Part shown: positions 7,525 through 14,927 of the stretch, piece after piece
Layout: every line of letters begins with the position of its first letter
Position numbering within the stretch: position 1 is the stretch's first letter
Virus record (IMG/VR): IMGVR_UViG_3300044845_000699
Coordinates: 1-37,897 of that record
Source: a virus
Direction: 5' to 3' (one strand)
DNA length: 37,897 bases
The notes under the pieces: generated by a model
What the model saw: only the letters and a program-made list of their open reading frames with translations
Told to the model about the DNA's origin: nothing
Databases searched by the model: none
Program-made: the position numbers and the translations under genes

Positions 7525-7713
7525 ATGAAGAAACCAAACCGAATTACGATCACCCTGCCACCTGAGTTGGACGGCGAAGCGAGTGAATGCTGCGACAGAA
7601 CCGGCGTGAGCCTCAGTGACCTGGCCCGCCAAGGCCTAGTGCGAGTGCTGTTGGAGCTGAGACAGACGGGATCTGTGAAGCTGATGCAACTCCCTGTGAA
7701 GCAAGCCGCCTGA
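7525..7713 (+). CDS. Small CopG/Arc-type ribbon-helix-helix protein
   Basis: This 62-residue protein fits the ribbon-helix-helix fold: a strand (RITITLPPEL), helix A (DGEASECCDRTGV) and helix B (SLSDLARQGLVRVLLEL). Such proteins bind DNA as dimers through the strand. It is the first rightward gene beyond the operator, so it is a candidate Cro- or antirepressor-like early regulator. The start codon lies almost against the operator, leaving no room for a Shine-Dalgarno sequence; a leaderless or very short-leader mRNA is possible. Confidence 0.75.
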   Translation: MKKPNRITITLPPELDGEASECCDRTGVSLSDLARQGLVRVLLELRQTGSVKLMQLPVKQAA

Positions 7714-7815
7714 GTGAGGACCGACCCTGGCGCTACCAGATGGCGCGGATCGCGGCCTGAATTTTTGAACCGGCGGGACACCGGGGACGGGCAACAACCA
7801 AACACAAAACAACGC

Positions 7816-8061
7816 ATGAAGACCAACAATAACAACGAAGTGCTGCGGGCTGAAAAACTGCCGGAGCAAGTGAACGTGAGAAGACCCTTCGGGGCACCCC
7901 GGCGCAGTGCGCTGGGGCGCGGCCTGGGCGCACTGCTGCTGCGGCAGCAGCTCCAGGCGAGCGTGAGGCAAATGCCGAAGCTGCAACTGCCTGCATGGGC
8001 GGCGGACTTTGAGCCGGAGCACCAAAGCTGGCTCAAACGGGTGTGGCAGCGGGTGCGGTGA
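7816..8061 (+). CDS. Small protein with ParB-like LGRGLGALL (ParA-activating) peptide
   Basis: This 81-residue basic protein has LGRGLGALL at residues 33-41, encoded at 7912-7938. That string is the hallmark of the N-terminal peptide of chromosomal and plasmid ParB proteins, where its Arg or Lys stimulates the ParA ATPase. No ParB nuclease/CTPase domain follows; the rest is helical and ends WLKRVWQRVR. No ParA gene is visible in the window. It may therefore act on a host ParA, or supply this function to the separate ParB-like protein at 12396-13775. The ATG at 7816 was chosen because it gives a plausible N-terminus; an in-frame GTG exists at 7714. Confidence 0.6.
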   Translation: MKTNNNNEVLRAEKLPEQVNVRRPFGAPRRSALGRGLGALLLRQQLQASVRQMPKLQLPAWAADFEPEHQSWLKRVWQRVR

Positions 8062-8072
8062 AGCAACCCCCA

Positions 8073-8101
8073 CCCGGCGGGGCAACGCCGGGAACTTTTT
8101 T
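8073..8101 (+). terminator. Intrinsic terminator or attenuator
   Basis: A 7-bp stem (CCCGGCG at 8073-8079 with CGCCGGG at 8086-8092) is followed after three bases by six T. It lies between two genes of the early operon, so it may be a partial terminator that lowers or times downstream expression. Confidence 0.6.
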
Positions 8102-8124
8102 CCAACAACTCAGGAGGCTACAAT

Positions 8125-8562
8125 ATGACGAACGGATTTGATCGAGTCTTTGCAATACTGACGACACCGAGTGTGCCGCTGGTGCTGGCGCTGACCTCAC
8201 TGGTGGCGTGCGTGCTCATTTGGTGGGCCGCTGCGGCGGTGTATCGGAATGAGCAGTGGCTTGAGGCGGAGCGCCTGCGGCGTGCGCAGGAGCGCAGAGA
8301 ACGCTGCTGGGACGAGGTGACCGGCGAGGAATGGCGGTGGGACAACGAGCCGGACGCGGAGCAGGCCGACACTGAACAGACTGGCAGCCTGACTCACGCG
8401 GAGCTGAGACGCATCGTGGGTGCGATGGTGGTGGAGACGTGCGAGGCACGTGAGCATGTGCGCCAAGGGCGCAGGCAGGAGGCGGAGGAAAGCTTGCACC
8501 TAGTCATCGGCTGCCAGCATGGGCTGCTGGATCGCTGTGATGGAAAGGGGGGCGCGGTATGA
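8125..8562 (+). CDS. Single-pass membrane protein, function unknown
   Basis: This 145-residue protein has one N-terminal membrane segment (about residues 17-40, VPLVLALTSLVACVLIWWAAAAV), followed by a long charged helix rich in Arg and Glu and a mixed C-terminus. A good Shine-Dalgarno sequence (AGGAGG) stands upstream of the ATG. It opens a chain of genes whose start and stop codons overlap by four bases. No domain is recognised. Confidence 0.7.
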   Translation: MTNGFDRVFAILTTPSVPLVLALTSLVACVLIWWAAAAVYRNEQWLEAERLRRAQERRERCWDEVTGEEWRWDNEPDAEQADTEQTGSLTHAELRRIVGAMVVETCEAREHVRQGRRQEAEESLHLVIGCQHGLLDRCDGKGGAV

Positions 8563-9203
8563 CCCGGATGCAGATGGGTAGGCACTATAAGGTCGAGAAG
8601 CCAACGGCGCGACATGTGACGCCTGGCGCGGCACTGGTGCCGGAGCTGGAAGATGCAGGCTGGCTGCTGGGCGCGGCGATGCTGGAGAGTCTGGCGCAAG
8701 ACCTGGCGCTGACGCATGCAGCGGGCTGGTGGAGTCACGATCCGCAAGAGATGGCGGGCATGCACGCTGAGGCCAATGGACTGTTGCGTGAGCTTTATTC
8801 GCCTGGGGTGCAGGGGATTTTTGACCTGATCACGGCTGCGACTGGTGGGCGAGTGCAGGTGGAGCGGCCCTGGCTGCTACGCCAAGCACGCTGGCATGCG
8901 AAGGCGGTGCTGGCGAGTCAGGCGAGCCTGAGTCTGGCTCGGGTGTGTGAGCGACTGCGACTGAGTCAGCGGGCAGGGGAGGGCAACAAAAAGTATGCCA
9001 ATTTGCCACCGAGTCGTCTGCCGGATGGTCGGGCTAACCCGGCTTATTTCACGGCGCGGGCGTCAGTGCTGAAGGGCCAAGGAAAGTGCCGGGACTGTCG
9101 CCGTCCACTGAGCAATCACTCACCTCGGTGTGCTAGTTGCCGTGAGGACAACAATCGACGCATGAGAGAGTGGAATGCGAAGCATAAGGAGGTGGCAGCA
9201 TGA
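8559..9203 (+). CDS. Hypothetical protein with C-terminal zinc-finger motif
   Basis: This 214-residue protein starts at an ATGA overlap with the previous stop. The first 150 residues are helical and unrecognised. Near the C-terminus, CRDCRRPLSNHSPRCASC gives two CxxC pairs 12 residues apart, a compact zinc finger, followed by the basic tail REDNNRRMREWNAKHKE. Such endings occur in phage DNA-binding or HNH-related proteins, but no HNH core is seen. A DNA- or RNA-binding role is an inference from the finger alone. Confidence 0.65.
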   Translation: MTRMQMGRHYKVEKPTARHVTPGAALVPELEDAGWLLGAAMLESLAQDLALTHAAGWWSHDPQEMAGMHAEANGLLRELYSPGVQGIFDLITAATGGRVQVERPWLLRQARWHAKAVLASQASLSLARVCERLRLSQRAGEGNKKYANLPPSRLPDGRANPAYFTARASVLKGQGKCRDCRRPLSNHSPRCASCREDNNRRMREWNAKHKEVAA

Positions 9204-9553
9204 GTGCTGGGCTTTACACGGTGGCGCAGGTGGCGCGGTATTTTGGCTCCAGGCCGCAGGAGGTGGCACGCATGATCCGTGACGATGGTCTGCCGGTGGT
9301 GGAGCTGCCGTGCGAAAAGAAGCTGGTGCGAAAGATCACACTGCATGGCCTGCATGGTTGGCTCTCGGCTCGGCACAGCGGCAAGGCTTTTATGACGGTG
9401 CCGCAACTGGCGGCAGAGATCGAGGCGGCGCAGTCGGACACGACGGGACCGGGACTGCTGCAACTGCGCTGCGCGGTGGAGACGGTGTTTGAGGCGATCT
9501 CGCGTGAGATGGGGCGGGCAGTGATTTCCAATCATGAAAGGAGAGCAGCATGA
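9200..9553 (+). CDS. Excisionase/MerR-like helix-turn-helix protein
   Basis: This 117-residue protein begins YTVAQVARYFGSRPQEVARMIRDDGLPVVEL, which matches the small winged helix-turn-helix of excisionases and HTH_17 proteins: helix, turn, recognition helix, then a beta wing. A second similar element may start at FMTVPQLAAEIEAA. Excisionases bend DNA at att sites and steer the integrase to excision, though related proteins are regulators. It has a strong Shine-Dalgarno sequence (GGAGG) and overlaps both neighbours by four bases. Confidence 0.6.
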   Translation: MSAGLYTVAQVARYFGSRPQEVARMIRDDGLPVVELPCEKKLVRKITLHGLHGWLSARHSGKAFMTVPQLAAEIEAAQSDTTGPGLLQLRCAVETVFEAISREMGRAVISNHERRAA

Positions 9554-9822
9554 GCGATGACTTGAAGAATGGCGTGACGATCCTGCAACCGGCGAAGCAT
9601 GGCTTTGTGGTGGATGTTGAAGTCGGGACACGTCGCACGCAGGTGCGAGTGTTTGAATTTGAGGTGCTGCCTTATCGCGATGGCATGTGTGAGATGCCGA
9701 AGGCGCTCGCGATTCCCGAGGCGATCGCGCGACTTCGCGAGGCGATGGAGGCCCTGCGTGAGTCTGCCTTTGCCGAAGCGCTAGCTGGCAGCCTGTCTCA
9801 CGATGGGAGGGCTGCGAGATGA
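9550..9822 (+). CDS. Hypothetical early protein
   Basis: This 90-residue acidic protein has a beta-rich first half (VTILQPAKHGFVVDVEVGTRRTQVRVFEFE) and a helical second half (AIPEAIARLREAMEALRESAFAEALAG). It has a Shine-Dalgarno sequence (AAAGGAG) and four-base overlaps on both sides. No family is recognised. Confidence 0.65.
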   Translation: MSDDLKNGVTILQPAKHGFVVDVEVGTRRTQVRVFEFEVLPYRDGMCEMPKALAIPEAIARLREAMEALRESAFAEALAGSLSHDGRAAR

Positions 9823-10094
9823 GTCTGACGCAACAAATTGCGACGCACCCGGAGCATTTACGGGCGGAGTTTCACGCGGGCCTGGTGAAGTGGGCGGGTG
9901 TGATCGACGGCATCGGCAAGCTGCTGGCGATGGAGCCGAGTCTGGTGAGCCTGGAAGACAAGCGGCAACTGCTGAGTGAGCTCAAGACAGCGACGTGCAA
10001 TGCGACGGCCTGCGTGAATGGCATCCAGGTGTGTGAGCTGAGCGCGAAGGCGGCGAGCAAGCAACTGCAAACGAAGTGGGGGTGGCTGCTGTGA
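9819..10094 (+). CDS. Hypothetical early helical protein
   Basis: This 91-residue, all-helical protein has three cysteines (TCNATACVNGIQVCEL). It is coupled to the previous gene by an ATGA overlap and to the next by GTGA. No function is suggested by the sequence. Confidence 0.6.
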   Translation: MSLTQQIATHPEHLRAEFHAGLVKWAGVIDGIGKLLAMEPSLVSLEDKRQLLSELKTATCNATACVNGIQVCELSAKAASKQLQTKWGWLL

Positions 10095-10852
10095 GTAACG
10101 AGCATCACGACATCGCTGCGCTGCGCGGCCAGGGCGGATTGAGCTTTGATGCGCTGCATCAAGGGCGTCGTGATGACGAAGAAACTTTGGCGAAGGACTC
10201 GCTGTTTGCGGTGGTCACGAATAACGCGGTGGCGGGTCGGCCACCCATCACCGAGATGGGGTATCGCGTCTGGATCATGGCGCTGCGCTTTTTTGTGGCC
10301 TGTCCACCCATGACTGCGGCGATGGTGCGGGAGATGCAACGGATCGCGGTGCGGTGCAATGGTGGGCTGGCACTGCCGAGAGCGGCGGACGCCGAGGCGG
10401 TGTTTGAACTGCTGATGCTGGGGACGCAGACGCCGTGGGAGACGGGGCGCCGCGTGACGCTGCTGGCCTATGCGCTGAATCGCGGCGTGGTGGTGCGTGA
10501 GGTGCTGCCGAGTTTTGAGAGCATCGGCCTGCTGTGGCAACTTAAGGCCGAGAACAAGCGGAGTGCGGTGTGTGCCGCGATGAACAAGCTGCGTGAGGAG
10601 ATGATGCGCACGGGCAAGCTGCCGCGAGGCTTTCGTTTTTGGTTTGAAAAATCGGACGAAGCGCGGGCTGTGTATGAGTCGGTGCAACTCGGGAACCACA
10701 ACCGCACCGGCGGCAGTAAGGAGACAGCGGAGACCTATGAGGGGGTGCCGATGAAGCAGGCATTTGCGCGGCTCGATGAGCGGCAAAGGAGACGTGTGCT
10801 CAATGAGCTGCACGAGGCGGGCGAGGCAAGACGGCTGGGGCTTACATTATGA
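10091..10852 (+). CDS. Hypothetical early protein
   Basis: The GTG at 10091 was chosen because its GTGA overlap with the previous stop matches the pattern of this operon; it gives 253 residues. The middle is helical and hydrophobic (YRVWIMALRFFVACPPMTAAMV) without being a clear membrane segment. The C-terminus (FARLDERQRRRVLNELHEAGEARR) is a charged helix. No known domain was seen, and its place before the replication genes suggests nothing firm. Confidence 0.65.
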   Translation: MSNEHHDIAALRGQGGLSFDALHQGRRDDEETLAKDSLFAVVTNNAVAGRPPITEMGYRVWIMALRFFVACPPMTAAMVREMQRIAVRCNGGLALPRAADAEAVFELLMLGTQTPWETGRRVTLLAYALNRGVVVREVLPSFESIGLLWQLKAENKRSAVCAAMNKLREEMMRTGKLPRGFRFWFEKSDEARAVYESVQLGNHNRTGGSKETAETYEGVPMKQAFARLDERQRRRVLNELHEAGEARRLGLTL

Positions 10853-11811
10853 AAACACGATCTCAAAATCCAGACCTGCGCGAGAAACAGACGTATCTCA
10901 TCCATGCTGTTATTTGTTCACCTTCACCAAATGCAAAGAGGCACTGCAACTGCGATGTTTACATCGTGATGTCTGATCTCTGTAAGCCGGACATTTTTAT
11001 TTGTGAGGCTAGAAGATGGACTCGAGGCGGATGGAATTCACCAATGCCCAATTTAGGCATTACTTGGGAGTTAGAGAGGAGTGATCTTGCAGAGTATTGG
11101 GCCAAGAAGATAAGGAATGAAAAACAGGCGGATGTGATGAACTTGAATGAAGTCCGGCAAGAGATGCGGGACTTTGTGAACGAATGCTTTAGCAATAAAA
11201 ATGTTTTATTTGCTAATGACTGTCTTTACAGATTTACCTGGGCACAACAAGCCAACCCATGGGATGGTTATTTTTGTGGATGGGGTAGGTGCAGTAGCGA
11301 CGAATACACCTGTGAATTGTTAGAGCCGGGGAACTGTTTTGATTCAAGTTTTGATGATTTTTCTTTCGGAATGTTCAGAGAGAGAACACGCCGAGAAACG
11401 GGCAAATTTTATGACATGGAATGGTGGGTGCGGAAGTTTAGGCCCCAGATCGCTGCATGGCATGTGATGCCGATCCGTTATGTGCAGCACTGGAAACCAA
11501 GAAATACATTACAGGAAGACCACCATCGCATGTGGCCCTCACATGACGTATTTGGTTACCCATCACCCAAACTGGGAGTCAGTGACTACACTAATTTTTT
11601 TGTGACTATTGAGCAGATTAGAAAACCTCTAAGTAAAAAACAAATAGAGTTGCAGCCGGTAGTTAAAGCAATCGAGCGGGCAGTGGCAAAGGGGAAGCTC
11701 AGCACGCGCATGGCACGGGCGTGGTTTAAAAAACAGCACATTTTGAACCGTCTCAATGACGGCATCAAGGCACGGAAAACACAACAACCAATAGAAGAAA
11801 TAGCAGCATGA
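10849..11811 (+). CDS. Unrecognised 320-residue protein, AT-rich cargo candidate
   Basis: This protein is rich in Trp, Tyr, Phe and Cys, with clusters such as CNCDVYIV and DDFSFGMF. It reads as a soluble protein with a basic helical C-terminus (KAIERAVAKGKLSTRMARAWFKKQHILNRLNDG). I recognise no family and no catalytic signature. Its DNA is much more AT-rich than the genes on both sides (frequent aaa, ttt, att and gat codons), yet it keeps four-base overlaps with both neighbours. That fits an imported accessory gene that was fitted into the operon, for example an anti-defence or host-interaction gene. The function remains open. Confidence 0.7.
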   Translation: MKTRSQNPDLREKQTYLIHAVICSPSPNAKRHCNCDVYIVMSDLCKPDIFICEARRWTRGGWNSPMPNLGITWELERSDLAEYWAKKIRNEKQADVMNLNEVRQEMRDFVNECFSNKNVLFANDCLYRFTWAQQANPWDGYFCGWGRCSSDEYTCELLEPGNCFDSSFDDFSFGMFRERTRRETGKFYDMEWWVRKFRPQIAAWHVMPIRYVQHWKPRNTLQEDHHRMWPSHDVFGYPSPKLGVSDYTNFFVTIEQIRKPLSKKQIELQPVVKAIERAVAKGKLSTRMARAWFKKQHILNRLNDGIKARKTQQPIEEIAA

Positions 11812-12377
11812 AAACGATTGTAAAAAAGACGGACAAGTTAGCTGAAATCAAAGACGCACTCACGGCGGGGTGTTTGGAATTTGTCAGGGCCGGAGAACTT
11901 ATCGTCGAGGCGTTGGAGGAGGGTGGACTGTCTTTGGCGGGCATTTCTGACGCCATCGACATTCCGCTCGATGTGCTGTCTCAACTGGAAAAAATCGGCC
12001 GGCACCAGTTGTCGCCTCAGCTACTGTTAGCAGAGTATCCCGCCGCTCGGAAACTGGAGCGTCTGCCAATGAGTGAGCAGGAGCGGGTGATGATCGAGCC
12101 GATTGAGGTGCTGGTGCTGCGGGATGGGCAAACGGACACACTGTTGGTGAATGTGCAGCACATGACGCCAGCGCAGACGCGGCAGGTTTTTGCAGCGAAC
12201 CACATCCGAGGACTATCAGAACAAAGGCAGTGGCTGGAGTCGCAGGTAAAAACTGGCGACACAGTGAAGATCGAGACGCCCTACGTGCTGACGAGAAAGA
12301 GCACGGTCATTTTCCACCAAGGCTGCGAGATGACTGCCAAGGAACTGCTGCGGATCGCGGCGCAACTCCAAGACTAA
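11808..12377 (+). CDS. Hypothetical early protein
   Basis: This 189-residue protein starts at an ATGA overlap, with a weak upstream GAAGAAA. The N-terminal 75 residues are helical (AEIKDALTAGCLEFVRAGELIVEAL, then a helix-turn-helix-like SLAGISDAIDIPLDVLSQLEKIG), which might contact DNA. The rest is mixed alpha/beta. It sits directly before the ParB-like gene. No family is recognised, so a regulatory role is only a guess. Confidence 0.6.
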   Translation: MKTIVKKTDKLAEIKDALTAGCLEFVRAGELIVEALEEGGLSLAGISDAIDIPLDVLSQLEKIGRHQLSPQLLLAEYPAARKLERLPMSEQERVMIEPIEVLVLRDGQTDTLLVNVQHMTPAQTRQVFAANHIRGLSEQRQWLESQVKTGDTVKIETPYVLTRKSTVIFHQGCEMTAKELLRIAAQLQD

Positions 12378-12395
12378 CACTGAACCAACGAATCT

Positions 12396-13775
12396 ATGAC
12401 TGAAACAAAAAACGAAGTGGTGGTGCGCTCTTTGGAGCGTGTGAAATTTTGGGAATGGAACCCACGCGGCTCGAATTATCGTGGCATGCCGGAGCTGGTG
12501 TCGTCGCTGGCCCGTGAGGGTCTGCAAGACGCGATCCATGTGTGGGAGCGGGTGGATGGTGACTATCTGCTCAAAGGGCACCGCCGCTTTGAGGCGATGA
12601 GCACGCTGGGCTGGACGGAGTGTGCGCAGGTGGTGCACCACTACGAGGACGAGGCGGCGGCGTATCGTTTCCTGCTGGAAGATCACGGGCACAATGATCC
12701 GCTGGATGCGGAAGAGAAGATCGTAGCGGTGGAGAACGGTGTGAAGCTGGGCATGCGAACGGACGAACTGGCTCCGAGTCTGGGTGTGTCTGCCGAGCGT
12801 GCGCAGCTATGGTTCGAACTGGGTGAGCAACTGCCGCAGGCGGCGAGAGCGGCGCTGAGCGATGGGAGGCTGAGCATGAACACGGCAGAGCTGCTGCTGG
12901 AGGTGCTGGACGCGAAGGACCGACGTGCAGCGACGCAGATGATCCTCAAGGATCTGGAGACCGGGGAGCCGATGGCGCATGGACAGGCAAAGGCCTACAT
13001 CCAGGCGCATTATGTGTTGCCAGAGAAGCGGCGGAAGGAGTGGCTGGCGCGTGAGATCGTCCTGCGCAAGAAATACAAAGTGGCGAAGGGTTATCACTTC
13101 GTGGAGTGGGCGGGGCGACGTGAATTTGCGATGGGTGAAAGCGGGCAACCGCAGCCGGAGTTTGAGTTTGGCGATGTGATGATGCCGAAGGATCGCGAAG
13201 GCCGCACCTGGGAACAGGTGGCACTGGAGATCGGGGTGCCGGTGTATGTGGTGGCGGCTCCGCTGCATGCGGAGGGGCATGTGCGGCTGGTGAACTCGTC
13301 CATGATGCGCGATGCGCTGAGTGTGAAGCCGCCGACCGAGGTGAGCGATGACGACGCCGATAACGAGCAGGAGACCACGATGGAGGTGCTGTCGCCGCCG
13401 GTGAGCACGATGCCGATCAAGACTGATGCCATGGAGGAGGTGGAGCAACTGCGGCAATGGCTGCGCACCAACCTGGGCGCAATTTATGACGAGCTGCTGG
13501 AGAACCCAACGCTGGTGATGACGAGTGCGCCGTGGGAGCCGCTGCGGGATTTCCTGGCGCATCTGACGACGGATGTGGACGCCGGAGCACTGGAGGCCTG
13601 GCGTGGTATCACCGACCGCGAGGCGGCGATGGAATGGATGCGCGGCGACAAGAAGCAACGCGCCCCGATGCGCTGCGCTCTGATGCTGCTGCTGTGCGCG
13701 GAGAGCGACTCGAGCGACGAGCCGATGAAGGTGATCAGCGAGGTGGCGAAGGCGATCGGGGTGGGGCCGATTTGA
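12396..13775 (+). CDS. ParB/Srx-fold (ParB-like nuclease/CTPase) domain protein
   Basis: This 459-residue protein has a ParB N-terminal domain in its first 110 residues: NPRG (22-25), PELVSSLAREGLQDAIHVW, then the phosphate-binding box GHRRFEA (61-67). A helical region follows (about 100-190) like the helix-turn-helix part of ParB, then an unrecognised C-terminus of about 260 residues. It lacks the LGRGL-type ParA-activating N-terminus of true ParB; a separate small protein at 7816 carries that motif. It could act in partition, in DNA modification or as a clamp on the repeats at 16954-17235. No Shine-Dalgarno sequence is evident. Confidence 0.75.
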   Translation: MTETKNEVVVRSLERVKFWEWNPRGSNYRGMPELVSSLAREGLQDAIHVWERVDGDYLLKGHRRFEAMSTLGWTECAQVVHHYEDEAAAYRFLLEDHGHNDPLDAEEKIVAVENGVKLGMRTDELAPSLGVSAERAQLWFELGEQLPQAARAALSDGRLSMNTAELLLEVLDAKDRRAATQMILKDLETGEPMAHGQAKAYIQAHYVLPEKRRKEWLAREIVLRKKYKVAKGYHFVEWAGRREFAMGESGQPQPEFEFGDVMMPKDREGRTWEQVALEIGVPVYVVAAPLHAEGHVRLVNSSMMRDALSVKPPTEVSDDDADNEQETTMEVLSPPVSTMPIKTDAMEEVEQLRQWLRTNLGAIYDELLENPTLVMTSAPWEPLRDFLAHLTTDVDAGALEAWRGITDREAAMEWMRGDKKQRAPMRCALMLLLCAESDSSDEPMKVISEVAKAIGVGPI

Positions 13776-13835
13776 CGGGCGGTCATTGAGGCAGGGAGAA
13801 AACAACCAAAATTCAACGACGGGAGACGATCTAGC

Positions 13836-14927
13836 ATGACTGGAGGGGACATCATCGGCAGGGCGCGGAAGTATGTGGCGGCGTGTCCGCCTGCCATCGC
13901 TGGCAGTGGCGGACATGGGACGACGTTTGGCGTGGCGTGTGCGCTGGTGCATGGCTTTGCACTCAATGAGGTGGATGCGATGATGCTGATGCAGGAATAC
14001 AACCAAGCCTGCGCACCGCACTGGACGGAGCGTGACCTGCTACACAAGATCCAATCGGCGGCGCGGGCCGCGCACTCGAAGCCGCGTGGCTGGATGCTGG
14101 ACGGATCAAGCGACGAGAATGCGCCGGTGTATGTGCCAGCGAAGAAGAAGGAGAAACTGCTGTATGATGCGGAGATCCTGAAAAAGGTGCAGTGCGCGGA
14201 CTGGACGTGTGATCATGCGTGGCTGCGGGCGAGATCGAGCGTGGACCCGTGGACGGTGGACACGGGCGATTTCATCGACGCGATCTATGCGCCGACGCAG
14301 ATGGTGATGTGTTTCACCTCGATGCGCAGCATGGGTGACTACATGCGCTACAAGGGCGCGTGGTTCGCCCTGGGTAAAGACCCGCAAGTGAAGGCGCAGC
14401 GGGTGAAGGACGGGCCACGTGGCAGCCGTGAGGGCTGTGTGATGATGATCCAGCCCGTGGATGGCAAGTGGCATGCGGTTCAAGGGACGACGCCACCGCG
14501 ACTGAGCCGACGGACGATCCAGAGTGTGGCGGCGTTTCGCTACATGCTATGGGAGTCTGACGAGGCACCGGAGGCGATGTGGCTGAATGCGATCGCGCAA
14601 GTGCGGCTGCCTGTTGTAGCGATCACGAGTAGCGCAGGCCGCAGTCTGCATGCACTGGTGCGGGTGGATGCGCGAGACTATGATGAGTGGAGTGCGATGC
14701 GGACGGCGGCACGTGATGTGATGACGATGCTAGGCTTCGACCCTCAAAGCCTCAGCAACCCAACGGCGGCGATGCGGATGCCGAACACGCTTCGCGAAGG
14801 GAAGATGAAGGAGGGGCGCTTTGTGCCGTTTGAGCACGGAGCGAAGAAGCAGCGGTTGCTGTATTTTAATCCAGGTGCGACAATCAACGGTGGCTGCATC
14901 GGTGAGGAGGCCGTGAGAGCATGGTGA
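13836..14927 (+). CDS. Primase-like replication protein
   Basis: This 363-residue protein begins with a PriCT-like helical domain (residues 5-80: HGTTFGVACALVHGFALNEVDAMML...HWTERDLLHKIQSAA), a form I associate with primase-helicase proteins of phages and plasmids. The second half contains VVAITSSAGRSLHALVRVDA and FDPQSLSNPTAAMRMPN, resembling the catalytic core of archaeo-eukaryotic-type primases. It is followed with a small overlap by an ATPase, so the pair probably acts as a split primase-helicase. A GGGAG sequence precedes the ATG. Confidence 0.7.
   Translation: MTGGDIIGRARKYVAACPPAIAGSGGHGTTFGVACALVHGFALNEVDAMMLMQEYNQACAPHWTERDLLHKIQSAARAAHSKPRGWMLDGSSDENAPVYVPAKKKEKLLYDAEILKKVQCADWTCDHAWLRARSSVDPWTVDTGDFIDAIYAPTQMVMCFTSMRSMGDYMRYKGAWFALGKDPQVKAQRVKDGPRGSREGCVMMIQPVDGKWHAVQGTTPPRLSRRTIQSVAAFRYMLWESDEAPEAMWLNAIAQVRLPVVAITSSAGRSLHALVRVDARDYDEWSAMRTAARDVMTMLGFDPQSLSNPTAAMRMPNTLREGKMKEGRFVPFEHGAKKQRLLYFNPGATINGGCIGEEAVRAW

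Noticed and set aside
9872-10813. Minus-strand open frame (313 codons)
   Set aside because: It is His/Arg/Pro-rich and covers parts of two translationally coupled plus-strand genes; no start signal.
12807-14021. Long minus-strand open frame (404 codons)
   Set aside because: It lies opposite the ParB-like and primase-like genes, is composed almost only of His, Arg, Gln and Leu, and is the mirror of G-rich coding DNA. The plus-strand genes have recognisable domains.
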